DNA of 64,000 nucleotides from Ascochyta rabiei (taxonomy: Eukaryota > Ascomycota > Dothideomycetes > Pleosporales > Didymellaceae), in assembly GCF_004011695.2 (NCBI RefSeq), contig NC_082409.1, forward strand, positions 124,001-188,000, in the 5' to 3' direction. Below are positions 1 through 11,484 of this stretch, piece after piece. The position numbers and the translations under genes are program-made. The number at the start of each line of letters is the position of its first letter. Positions within the stretch are counted from its first letter, which is position 1. The notes beneath the pieces were generated by a model that saw only the letters and a program-made list of their open reading frames with translations, did no database searches and had not been told where the DNA came from.

Positions 1-2205
1 TACGTTAACCCTCCCGCCAGCTATTATGTTAGAGTCTGACTCCTTTATAAGCTTCTGGAACATTGCTTAGATATAACCCTAGGAGACTAAATCTCTAACA
101 GTAATCCCTTATACTTCTTAACAAAGAATTACAGTTAGAATCTTGTTTTTAGATAGTTTAAGTAGGTCTGCTATTCCATTGTCTAAGCTAGTTATTAATT
201 ATTTCCTCTTTTACTAAGTTAATAGTAGAATAGTTTCTAATACCCTCTCTTGTAATAGTAGTTTAATAATAGCATACGGCTGACGGTAAGGTTAACTAGC
301 AAAAGGTATTGTTTGCATGCTCTCTATTAGCAAAGGGCTTAACCTTAACAAGTCTTTAATATATACTACTAACGTATCTCTAGCATTATTATATACTTGC
401 TTAACTATAGCTTACTAAAATATTAAAGGTCTTTCTTTCCTAACTGCAGCTCTCTAAGCTCTTTCTAGGATAGCATTAACTTAGCAGTTGCGTGCCTTAT
501 CTAACCTAGTTACTGCGTTTAAGGAGGAGCTATCTTTAACGTTATATGCCCCTAGTACAATATCCCTGTTATTAATGTAATTAAGACTATAAACTTTATA
601 ATAGTTATTATTAAGGATTTAGAAGTTCTAAAAAGAGTGTAATAACTTATAGTCTAGCTTATACTTATCTATTATAGTTAGTGCACTAACACTCCTAATA
701 ATCTTTTCCTGTATATCTAGGCCTGGCCTAGATCTATACATTACCCCTCTAGGCCTAGAGTCTACACCTTTAAATAGATTAGGCTTAACTGCAGAGGCCA
801 GCTAGTCTAGGACATCCTGTAAAACTTTAAAGTACTCTTAAATCTTCTGTTTTAACTAATTAAGTTAATAAGTAGGCAGGACAGATCCTTAGATAGGTTT
901 AATTTAATAGTAAGTAGGACTAAAGTAGTATCTGCGTTAACTGTCTTAGTTAAGTTAAAAACTGCACTACTCTATGCGGGTAAGTGCTCTGTATAATTCA
1001 CACTTATAGGCTTAGTAGTTTAGCTCTCTACACATGTTGCAAGAGTTACTGTACTCTCTTCCTTAGGAGTAGTTTACTCCTTGTCTTAGGTTAACGTTCC
1101 TAGGTGCGTTAGTGATGTAAGAGCTATTGTTCTTTTCCTAGGTAGCACTAGCTTTAGTTGCTTAAGAAATAAAGTAAGCGTAATTAGTAGGAGACTAAAG
1201 GATCTCTCTTATCTAATTGTTAGAGTTTATAAGGGTGCTAACTTCTGCTAGAGATAGCTTCTATCCGCCTATTGCCTAGACGAGCTCTTTAACATCTTTA
1301 TTAACACTAGGAGGTAGGGGCATTTTGCTCTTACTACCCTAACTAGCCAGTTAATCCTTAGCCTAGGTAATAATAGACTTAGCGTTAATTAGCTCTTTAG
1401 TGCTGTTTATAAGGCGCTAGGTTTCCTTAGTATGTTTACTGTCCCTTCTAAGCGCTAATTCCTTTAAGCCTTAGCACTGCTTATGCACCCTTTTTATAAA
1501 ATTATAGATATTATTAAGTATAAATAAAGATTAATCCTTTATGTCTAGTCTGTTTTACATATTAAGGAGGACAAGGTCCTTGTTAACCTTTAGCAGTCCT
1601 AAGAAGAAGTAGTATCCTTCCTTAGAGGTTAGAATTTAATTATTTTTCTAATATATATTACTATATACTATAAAGTTAGTATAGTAGTATAATAGTCTAG
1701 GGAAGGCTTAAGAGGTTTCTTTAATATAGGCTTTAAGGAACGCTTAATTGCCTATACGTTAAGCAGTGTCCTAGTCTTTCTAGTAATCCTTTAAAGTAAT
1801 CTAAAGCTTAACCTAATTGTCTAAAGCGTATAGTTTTAGGCGTTTAATAAACCTCCTGTAGTAATTATAGCAGTAGTTAGGGAGGACCCTAACCTTCTGC
1901 TTGTTACCTAACCCTCTGTTTTCTGCTATATAGTTATAGTTATTAAGGAACTCTATAACCTTCTTTCTATTAAAGGATAGTTAGATAGACCTTCCTTTTA
2001 TTAGAATAACAACCTAACTACTGTTTCCTGTTAGGAAAGACAGTGTCTTTATAGAGTCTAAAGGGTTGTCTATAGTAGTGTACATTAATCCTTAGTAGTC
2101 TGTTATATTAAGAAGATAATAGTTTCTTATAATTAAAGTAATCTTAATTGCTCTGTCTGTTAGAGCAGCTTAGTCCCTGTCTTTTATGTTCCTCTTGTCC
2201 TAAGT

Positions 2206-2253
2206 CCTAAGGAATAGGGCTAAGCAGAACCTAAGGAATAGGGCTAAGCAGAA
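2206..2253. repeat. 24-bp perfect tandem duplication
   Basis: Two adjacent identical 24-bp units (2206-2229 and 2230-2253), each starting cctaaggaatagggc, lie in the RIP-degraded block. Perfect identity amid heavily mutated sequence suggests the duplication is younger than most of the mutations. Confidence 0.85.
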
Positions 2254-2384
2254 CTGTGCAGATAATATATACAATAAGCATTAGAAATTAGACTAAAATA
2301 GTTCCTTTGCTAAGGCTTTTCTAGGTTAACTAGATGCCTGCCTTGTTTTAAGCTTGTTTTTCTTGTTTTCTAAATAATAGGTCT

Positions 2385-2533
2385 GATAGTAACATCCTGG
2401 TCTAGAATTAACAGGATAATTCCTAGGCCGTGCCCTAGCCTTTAGAGTGGCAGATATTCAGATAATAACGTCCTAGTCTAGAGTTAACAGGATAATTCCT
2501 AAACTATACCCTAGCCTTTAGAGTAGCAGAATT
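2385..2533. repeat. Imperfect ~75-bp tandem duplication
   Basis: Unit 1 is 2385-2460 and unit 2 about 2461-2533. They share segments such as ttaacaggataattcct and ccctagcctttagagt and differ mostly by C/T and G/A transitions, so the duplication probably preceded some of the RIP mutation. Confidence 0.75.
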
Positions 2534-3526
2534 TTAATATTGCCTGCTATACTGTGCCCTCTAGTTAGGTTACTATTTTGTTCTAGTATCAGTATTAAAG
2601 CATCTTGTTAGCAGGCACATTAGGAAGGATACTTATTATTATTATTGTTAGGGGTTAAAGAGATAGGTAATACGGTAGTTAAATTCTATAAGTAAGTGTT
2701 TCTAGTTATTGTCGTAGGTGTCTTGCCTTAACAGTTCCTGTCAAGGTCTTTTATACCCCTCTGCCAGCTAGATTACGTACACTAGCTAAGCATCCTGGTT
2801 CTTACTAAGGAAGTCACCGTGTGCACCGGCACACTATTAGCAGCCTATAGGCGTAAGGACGCTATTTTGTTTAGCATAGACGTTATTACTAATCCTGCTG
2901 CTTAAGCTGTCTTTAGCTAAATAGTGTTAAGTTCTGCTCTAGAGTCTAGCAGTGCTAACATCTAGGCATTGTTAATAGCTATTAGGGCTTATAGGCAGTC
3001 TCTTTAGACATGCTTAAAACTGTGTTCCTAATTATACTCTCTTTTCTCCTCTATAGTCCTTTCTTATTCTTCTTCTTTAAGGTCTATACTATAAGTATAG
3101 TAGAGCTACTAGCAAGGGAATATAGGTGCGGCTAGCAATGTTCTATTAGAACTTAATTTGCAAGAGCTAGCTTAAATAATTTGTCTGTTGTAAGCCTCTA
3201 TATAAACATATTTAGGACAGGAGAGTATTATATTATTAACCTAAAAGCGTTATTAATCCTTTTCTTAATTAGGTGCTAGTATTCCTAATAAGTCTAGGTC
3301 TGCTTTAGCGTAGTACGGCTTGCCTAGTCTTCACTAGAGCTCTAGGGCTAATGCTAACAGATCCTTAAGGGATACCTTAATGGTAGTTTAGAGGACCTAG
3401 CAAACTATCTTGTTTAGGTCTACTACAACGTTGTCTAGTAGTTAGTGTTTTTTTGCATTTTCTTGTGTTCTTAGGTTAGGGGCCTAGTTATTAACATCTA
3501 TTTCTTCTTTAAATGCTACAGTACTA

Positions 3527-3543
3527 CGTTAAAAGTTAGTTCC
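3527..3543 (+). repeat. Left terminal inverted repeat of Tc1/mariner element
   Basis: The sequence cgttaaaagttagttcc matches the reverse complement of 4843-4859 without mismatch. The match is broken just inside and becomes imperfect further in. Confidence 0.8.
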
Positions 3544-4856
3544 ACTAAGCGAATCCCCGCATCATCACCACGCCCACCACCCCACTTTGTGAGGCAATTG
3601 AGATAGCTACACATAGTCAAAACGCTCCAAATTTTAAGGTTGTACTGTTCTATACTAGTATTTTGTTTGCTAGCCTTTTGCCTTCCTGTAGGCACTTAGG
3701 CGTGCTGGCATACTACTAATAAGTTTCTTAATAAGTAAGTTTAGGATGCAACGCCAGCACTCCTTCAACGCCTTACAAAACTTATCCTAATGCTCTTCTG
3801 CCTTGCTATAGTTGTTAAACTGTAGGTAGAGCTTATGCATCATCCGTTTGAGGCGCCACTAGAGGTGCTTAATTAGGTTAAGATTAGGTGAGTAAGCTAG
3901 CTATAGGAGAGTTGTAATGTTGTGATCTGCTATAAACGTCTGTATGGCGTAGGAGGTGTGTATACGCACGTTATCCTGCATAAAAAGCTAAGACTTATAA
4001 TAGTAAGGTAAGAGACCTTACTTAAGTGTTTTAATGTAACTTTTGCCGGTATAGCCACCACGTGGAGCATTGGGGTCCCTCTCTATAATGATGAGTGGAC
4101 TCTGCCGTAGTCTACCCTGTGCATCTAGCCATATAGCTCCCCACACCATCTAAGCAGGTAGACGACTAGTAGAGATCCCAGTAATCATCCTTAGCTTCCA
4201 TCTCTCATCAGGATAGCGAAACACCCACTGCTGTTCATAGCCAGAGCCCTTCTGAACAGAGCACTTATTGCTAAACTTAACTGTATGCCGACGCCAATTA
4301 AACGTCTAATACTCTTAAGCAAACCAGAGACGCTAGAGAGCATGCCTACGAGTGAGTTTAGGCCTCTTTTTACTCCTCTAACAGGTTATATAGTATTACT
4401 TAAGTGCGCAATAGATAGTTAACTTACTAGGCTTGTAGGTAGTAGTGTTGTTAGGTAGGGCAATCTAGGCGACTTTGGCAAGCTTAGAGTAGGTAATCTA
4501 GGGATTCCTTTGTGTCGCGTGGTGTAGGAGCTTCTTCTGCGTATCAGATAGTATCTTAGGTCTGCCTAAGCAAGGTCTATCGCGTGTGGTTCCTGTAGTA
4601 TTAAAACGTTTGTAAAGATTTCGGATAGTACGCTCGCAACAGCTAAAGTGACTAGCAACTTTATGGGTACCTGCACCTGCGTGTAGCCACCTAATTGCCT
4701 GATCCCGCTCTACAGAATTTAAGCGACGGCGTTTCTGCATCTAATGGTCAAGAAAGTAAGGAAAACGGAGTGGTAGTGGTGAAGTTGTAGGTGGTCAAAA
4801 AGTATGGGTGGCTGGGTTGACGCGTTGGAGGGACGCTAGCGCGGAACTAACTTTTA
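3530..4856 (-). mobile_element. Nested Tc1/mariner (IS630-like) DNA transposon
   Basis: The ends are defined by an inverted 17-bp match (cgttaaaagttagttcc at 3527-3543 and its complement at 4843-4859) containing TA dinucleotides at both borders, as expected for TA-target insertion. The length of about 1.33 kb is normal for the superfamily. The minus strand encodes an N-terminal HTH (4498-4740). A DDE-region relic follows, readable through stops between about 4310 and 3700, including a trace of WGAIWLDAQGRL and FMQDNVRIHTSY (catalytic DN.AP.H region). It sits inside an older retroelement, so it arrived later, yet it is itself RIP-degraded. Confidence 0.8.
4498..4740 (-). pseudogene. Tc1-like transposase, N-terminal HTH fragment
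   Basis: This 80-codon stretch starts with ATG (MQKRRRLNSVERDQAI) and carries a helix-turn-helix: RWLHAGAGTHKVASHF, then CCERTIRNLYKRF, then an RPCLGRPK linker of the type that joins the two DNA-binding subdomains in Tc1/mariner transposases. The frame then hits a stop, and the catalytic part continues only as a multiply interrupted relic. Complete Tc1-like transposases are about 340 residues, so this is a dead copy. Confidence 0.75.
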
Positions 4857-4859
4857 ACG
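4843..4859 (-). repeat. Right terminal inverted repeat of Tc1/mariner element
   Basis: It is the reverse complement of 3527-3543 and borders the TA at 4855-4856. Confidence 0.8.
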
Positions 4860-7124
4860 CGCGACTGTACTACCTTAGGGACCTTCTATCCTACGTCCTT
4901 ACTTTTGTTATACTAAACAGTAGGGGTGTAACCTAATAATGCTTTAGAAACTACACTATCTCTTATATAGCAATTAGTCTGTATTAGGTTAACTATTACT
5001 ACAGATTAACTGTTAGTTTATTCTTTAAAGACCTTACAGCTATTGCTTTCTTTTAACACTATTATAACTGTCTTTAGTTTTTAGGCGTAGTCTTCTTCTT
5101 TTAAAAGGCCTACCTCTTAATCTGCATTAAGGTTTATAATAATAGCGCTACTAGCAACCCTAATATTACCTTAGGCATAGTGTTCTTGCGCGTATAGGCT
5201 AACAGTAGTTAGTAGTTTAACTACTACGTACCCTTTCCTTTTAAGCTGTTCCTTAATGCCCTCTATTACTGTTTTTATAATATACATTTCTAACACGTTA
5301 CAGATATTACCCTATAGGTTTTTAGCTAATCCCTATATAAGACGTCCTCGCTAGTTAAGGTAGACCTATTAGTTCTAGATTAGCTTCTCTTAGTCTGCGC
5401 ATGCTAACGCTGGGTAGCCTTCCTTTCTACAGGCATAACAAACTATTAGGTCTCTTAGTTAGCTATATCCCTGCAGCGTTATCCTAGCTAGGAAAAGCCC
5501 TTCTTATTAAGTAACAGGGTATTAATTAAAGCTAGTAGGGTTTTGCGTCTTAATAGGTCTTTAGTATTGCCTTTTAAGACCTATAAAGGCTGTACTAACT
5601 TCCTGTTATATGTCTTTATACAAAAGCAGTTCTGCTTCCTACAGCTCCTAAGGGGCAAGTAAGAGATTTATGCTATTAAGCTTAATCCTAGAGAACTTCT
5701 TAATAAGGTTATTAACCTCTCCTTGTGTAGGCTAATGCCCTAGTAGCATTTAGACTCCTTGTTTACCTAGAGGGCGTACTCTAGATAGCCTCTTTAGCAC
5801 GCCCTCTTTGTTTAACTAGGCTAGTCTAAATGTGTTTAGGAGTCCTAATAGTTTATTAAGTGCCTATGCCTTAGTTGTTGTTATTTTCTTTTTAAATGCT
5901 AGGTTAAATAATTTAATTTCTAATTCTTGTTAGGTAACCTTACTAAGTAATGCTTTAATTTTAGTGTAGTAAAAGTCCTCTAGGTAGGTTATAGTAAGTT
6001 TATATTTATTTAATACCTTATTAAGACGTTATTTATTTAAGCCTTTTACTAAGTAGAATCCTTTATATAATTCTGCTACTGTCCTAGCTTCTAGGTATTA
6101 TTTAAACCTAGGGCTAAAGTTGTCTAGGTACCCTTAGAGTAATAAGTTTAGGGTTAATAAGTATAAGATGCACTAAGTGCGCAGCAAATCCTTAGTCTCT
6201 TCCTGCTAGGCCTTATCCTGGCTTTAGAATCGTCGTCAGAGTGCTTCCTTAACCGCTTACTAATTAGTTGCTGCCTAGGCAGCTGCAAAGTCTGTTATGC
6301 TTAACTTAATAATCTCTTAGTAAGTGTAGTTACAGTAACTAAGGAGTCTACTAATACAGTCCTTAATAGTCTATTAGTAGAAACTAGAGCGTTATTTAAT
6401 CTCCTTTAGGAATTAGGTTATATTTTCTCTACTAAATACTAGGGGTACGTCTGTAAAAGGGGCTTGCTTATTAGCATAGGTGCGCTAGTTTTCCTAGGTA
6501 ATATTTCCTACTCTATTAGTAATAATAGAAAGGATTTAGCGCAAGTCTAGGTCTCCTAAAGTATTATTGCTTAGTAGTAACGTGTTTAGGGTCTCTAAAT
6601 TTTTAGGATAGAGATAAGCTGCTATAGTTTCTGCTTCTAGAGGTAATGTAGTAAATCCTCCCCTTACAGCATCCTAATATGTACTAGGGAAAGCTTTGTG
6701 CGTTAGAGTGTTTAACATACTAGCAAGTTTTAATTTCTGCTTTTGTTTTTAGGCGTTTATTAATGCTAAAAATTGCAGGTAGTTGCTTATTAGAAGGTAT
6801 TTTCTTGTCGTATTTAAATAGTCTTTGCTTAAATGTTCTCTATACTTGTTTTTAAAGAGGCTTCTTTAGCTTTCCTGTAGTTCCTGCATGTGTATTATTA
6901 TTACTTACCCTTATTCTAACACCTATAAGATTACTAGGCTACATTCTAATAGACTATTAGTGTTTCCTTACAGTTTAGTTCTATTTTACCTTCCTGTTAT
7001 TTCCTATTACTATATAATTATTTTATAAGTAGGGGTTTTTATAGCCTTAACAAAACTATAAGAGTACTCCCTTACTAGGACTATACACGCTGCACGTAAG
7101 GGCTGTAACTATTATAACTATACA

Positions 7125-7388
7125 GACTTTTTACTGCAAGTCCTAATAGATTCCTAAGCCTAGCTTAGTTCTGTACTGCTGGTATATATAGACTTTTTGC
7201 TGCAAGTCCTAATAGATTCCTAAGCCTAGCTTAGTTCTGTACTGCTGGTATGTGTAGACTTTTTACTACAAGTCCTAACAGATTCCTAAGCCTAGCTTAG
7301 TTCTATACTGCTAGTATATGTAGACTTTTTACTGCAAGTCCTAATAGATTCCTAAGCCTAGCTTAGTTCTGTACTGTTAGTGTTAGAT
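7125..7388. repeat. Four tandem 66-bp repeats
   Basis: Units are 7125-7190, 7191-7256, 7257-7322 and 7323-7388, each starting gacttttt and containing attcctaagcctagcttag. The unit is 22 codons, and in one minus-strand frame each copy reads like ESIRTCSKKS-TYTSSTELS with stops replacing single residues, so the array may once have been an in-frame 22-residue protein repeat of the surrounding element. Units differ by a few C/T and G/A transitions. Confidence 0.9.
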
Positions 7389-7899
7389 CTGTCTAACGCC
7401 TTATGCTCTGTGCTGTTTCTTAGGCCTACTGCTTAGTATGCGACTGCTTACTAGACCTGTCCTATAAACTATATTATAACTATACAAAAGACATTATAAA
7501 GGAGATGCTGTTTTTTACGTACTGTTTATTAATATTCTATTAAGTACTAGCTGTAGTAGCTTTAGCCTTCCTAAGGCTAAGGCTTATAGGTGTTTAAGTT
7601 GTATATTAGTTACTATTTTGTAGGTAAGAATATTGCTTAATATAAGAAGGTTGTTGTCTTTAATAGCAAGCCCTAATAGCTTGCTGAGATTATCTGATAT
7701 ACCCTCCCAACAATTACGTGCCTCTGATCCCTAATGGCCCCTTGAACCCTTGCTAGTTAACATGCCTAATAATCACGTGCATCCAAACCCTAATGTCTCG
7801 CTGAGCCCTTGCCAGTCGGCCTTGTACTTTTACTCCACCACAACACTAATCTATTAGCATACACGCACGCTATAAGCATCTACTAATCTCTATTACTAT

Positions 7900-8475
7900 C
7901 TACTGTTAACTCTCTAACCTTACCCTTTATCTATATACGCTTGCTAAACATGTGTTTTATCCTAACTATCTTTCTAATTATAAAGCCCTTCTTATCTATA
8001 TTGTATGTGTAGTAAGGCTTAATAGAGTATTTAGCAATCTTATACTGTAGTAGGTTAAAATAGAGCTTATATTTATTATAGGAGTTATTATTATAATGCT
8101 AGTAATCTATACTAGTAGAGTAACGTAAGATAAGATAGATAGAGTGCTGGTTAATAAAGTACGTAACCTAGCTCTTAGAGACTAGATTTTAAGCAATTAA
8201 AGACGCAAAATTTTGGATTATCTCTCTAGTAGGTAGTAAGTAATATCTAGTTAGCTCCTCTATGTGCTTAACAAGCTCTATCTCCTATTATAGAGTTAAA
8301 TATTATTAGTTAGCATGCTTAGTAGTTATTAAGGTAGATATTACCTTATGCTGCTGTGTTAACGTTAACTATATAACACTATACTTTTTTATAATTACTA
8401 AGTAGTTAAATTTTTCTCTAGGCTTTGGAGCACCTAGCTCTTTAAGGGCAGCGTCTAGCAACATTGTAGGGTTAA
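7900..8475 (-). pseudogene. Fot1/Pogo-type transposase, N-terminal fragment
   Basis: Starting near 8475 on the minus strand, the frame reads MLLDAALKELGAP, then (through several RIP-type stops) EIELVKHIEELTRYYL and NFASLIA, YNKYKLYFNLLQYKIAKYS and NIDKKGFIIR. This order (CENP-B-like HTH followed by the first catalytic Asp of the DDE domain) is typical of fungal Fot1/Pogo transposases. Similarity ends near 7900, so the element is truncated or overwritten. Another Fot1/Pogo copy of a different subfamily lies at 45986-47848. Confidence 0.65.
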
Positions 8476-8489
8476 GTTGTGTGGTTGTG

Positions 8490-11484
8490 AAGTAGAGTAC
8501 AATATGTGGGGGGTGCGCGTCACGCGAATCCGCGCGTCACGCGCACGGACACGGTATCGCGAACTGCGGCTTGCCGTCTGTCACACCTGCGCGCGGCTCT
8601 CGTAAGGGTTCTTTCTCAGACGCCCTGCCTTTGTAAGATTAGTGTTCTACTGGAGCTAGTCGACGTCTTCAAATTTCTAGATCAGGATGAAATGACATGA
8701 GATTGGAAAGAAGAGGTCTGTAAAATAATGGCACGCAATTTCACGGACCCTTTGCACGTAAGTAGATGCCTTCCGTCTTGAGTTGTAGAATGGCGCATCG
8801 TTCGCTTAGCGAAACCAACGTCGCGGAAGAGTCACCTAGATTTTGGTAGAAGCCCTCAAACCAACGGAGCTCGACCAGCGCTTTAAATGTTGAGTGTGCT
8901 AGTGACTCTGGGCCGGGCTATTCTAACCTCTGCATAAATGTGCGCACCCCGCCAAATTTGGTACGGTGATTTATCAACACAAACTATGGACGCGGGCAGG
9001 TAGATTGTTGGCTAATTTCTTGTGGTTGTCACGTTTTGCCCTGCATGCTGTCACCCAATCTGTCACTTTCACTGTCAACTAGCTATAGCTAGCCAATTAG
9101 ATCCTCTTACTTGTCTATGACGCATTTATAATAGCTGTCTTCCAAATCCATAAGGGTTGCGCACATTTTTGCAGGCACCAATCCACGACAAGCTGAACTA
9201 GCAGTAGCAGAAGCAGATAAACAACAGCACGTAACTATCAAGTTCCCGAAGTTGGCGCACTTGTCTTGGTCGCTGAGCTCTTGCCAGATCACGTATTTGA
9301 GAGTTTCACTCAGCGCTTCTAATCTCACCTCGCCACAGATCGTTCTGGACTCACGAGACCATGGAACCAACCAGGCGCTGACGTGGGCCAATTCCTCGAA
9401 CATCGAATACAAGATCCGAAAACTCACAATCAGAATGGGGGTGGTACATATGTTGGGACAGACATCTTAATGAGGTGCATTAGCGAAGTGACCAGACGTA
9501 TTGATCCTCTACCTTTACTTGTTATCTAAGATTTTACCACAAAGGTATTTGGAAGTACACATGGAGCCGAACGCTTACCCAGAGAGGGACGCTTTTATAA
9601 GCTAGTTTTTGAGAACGTTAAATACTTTGTCTTTTACTATTATGGCAATGGCGAAGGAGACATGGACAATCCGGCCGACCCCGATATCAGCTGGATCGCA
9701 TTTGTAAAACTATGCGAACAGGCATACCTTGTTCGTCTGCGAACTACATCAGGGAACAGGATGATCGAAAGATCGGAATGGACCTTATAGATCGCGCACC
9801 CAAATAGGTGTTAAGCTAAGGCAGTTGTCAATTGCTGTTTGGAAGTCTGGAAAGCTAAAACGTCATCGGATGAACGAGACGGACAACCCTCTTCAAGTCA
9901 ACCACGCTCCACTGCGAGCCGCTCTGACGGACTACTACTTATGCTCAATCGTTTTTCAATTGGTGATCCAGTCGCAAACTGAGGTGCTGAAGCCATAATT
10001 AAGTGTTCACTTCATCTTGCAAGGGCTAGAGTTTGCATTGCTGATACAGCTTTGCACTAAATCTTTTGCAAAGTCAAGGCTCTCTGTAAAAGTCCGGTCA
10101 GGTTGGTTGGGGCGTTTGCTTTATCATTAACTAGTAGTCGTGCGAGCAATGTGTCAAAGGTGGTGTTTTATCTCAAACATCGCGTACGACAGTTTAACTG
10201 ATTGTCGGGATCGAGGCATTTGCATACCGAGCTCCACATGTTTGCGATCACCCCATCAGGCTCCTACGATGTAAGTTCAGCTCACCGTCACACGCCTACA
10301 TCCAGTGCAATATACGCCGAAACACTATAGACTACATTCAGAGATTATCCCTCGCGATTGCCCCGCATATGACAGGAGCGAACGTGGGGGGCAAACGTAT
10401 TTGAGATCATAGTGTAGGCGAGTCTCAAAGTATGAGGTCTTATGGGTCTTTTGCATGGAATTCAACCAGTAGAGATCTATCTAAAAGCAGTGCAACGTAA
10501 TCTTCCATCCACGCAACATCGCAGTCCCTGTACTGCGGTACAATTGAGCAACAAAGCGTAGGGTTAACCTAGTAAATAGATTAAAGATGCGCGTCTAGTA
10601 TTATTGTACTAATAGCACTTTTGCAAACGTTGCAAAATATTGAACTGGTGGACTCTGGATGAATCCAAGCAACCATTAGGACCAAACATTGACAGGACAG
10701 AGGTACCGCTTTGAGTAAAACACGTTTACCGGCGCAGGCTTATAGAGCACCATCGGGCTTCAATAGGCATGCCTTTGAGAAGCAAGAAAAGTATCCTTGT
10801 AGGTGATTTAGTGATTGTGCTTCTACTGGACGTATGATGTTATGTGTAAAGGTAGAGTGTGTGCATGTATAGATGGTAACGAAGTACTGATCGGACAGGA
10901 GGCGGAGATGAGGCTGTTGGTCGGGGGGCTAGCTTGATTCGGGTGATTAGATGTGCAGATGGAGCTAGCAGTCTTAGTGCGTCCTAATAGAGCAACTATA
11001 GGGGTAGGGGTGGAGCTGGAGCACATTTCCACTGGAAATGCAAGGAGTCAGGTGGAAGTAGGCATCCCAGTGCCGCATCGTGTTGAGCCAGCAGACCGAT
11101 TTCAAGGAGAGATTACAAAGGACAGGTAAGCTGGGAGCCGTCGATACCCATATGGTGATGTTGCGAGCGAAGTTGCCTGATCTTACCATCGTGGACATAG
11201 CTCTTCCAAGCCTATGATATCTTGTGTCATAACCCCTGCTTACAGCGGATGCAGAAGTGATAGGTGGCCAAGAAGAAAATGGGAGGGATGGGAAGATATT
11301 GACCGCAAAGTCTCAGATGATTCGAGTCTGGTCAGACTCGATGTGTACTTGTAAATTATATGGAGAGGTCAGATAGGTAAGCGCTAAGCAACTTTGATAC
11401 TGAGACGATCTGTTGTTGATGGGTGTTGATGATGGGTATGCACCTCTCCCCTATCAAATACCGAACAACTGTTCTCCATGCTGT
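8490..11484. other. Intergenic, no gene recognised
   Basis: Composition changes from RIP-degraded to ordinary at about 8500. Only short unsupported open frames are seen. No tRNA, repeat array or conserved protein segment was recognised. Confidence 0.5.

Larger units (their letters stand above)
1..2600 (-). pseudogene. RIP-degraded retroelement gag-like relic
   Basis: On the minus strand a long frame can be followed only by reading through many TAG/TAA codons that look like mutated TGG or CAG. About 1730-1860 reads like a retroelement gag segment (FIKRLKLYALD, then repeated stops at expected W/Q sites), followed by a long hydrophilic stretch down to about 300. Base composition is TpA-rich and CpA-poor, as expected for RIP. 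No open reading frame above 60 codons survives. The element runs off the left edge, so its reverse transcriptase, if any, is not visible. The family is not identified; assignment as a retroelement rests on the gag-like character and the neighbouring protease. Confidence 0.5.
2600..7700 (-). mobile_element. RIP-degraded retroelement with gag and aspartic-protease relics
   Basis: Read on the minus strand, 6900-5350 gives a gag-like sequence interrupted by TAG/TAA codons. At about 5408-5460 there is a retroviral-type zinc knuckle CYACRKEGYPALAC in which the expected His is Tyr (CAC to TAC fits RIP). About 2810-2960 carries an aspartyl-protease motif, ALLDSRAELNTI, where families normally show D-S/T-G. 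These are the usual parts of an LTR-type gag-pro region. A Tc1/mariner copy (3530-4856) is inserted between gag and protease. LTRs were not found, and the ends given are approximate. Confidence 0.6.

Noticed and set aside
9107..9427. 106-codon minus-strand frame
   Set aside because: No domain, signal peptide or conservation cue; overlaps another open frame on the opposite strand.
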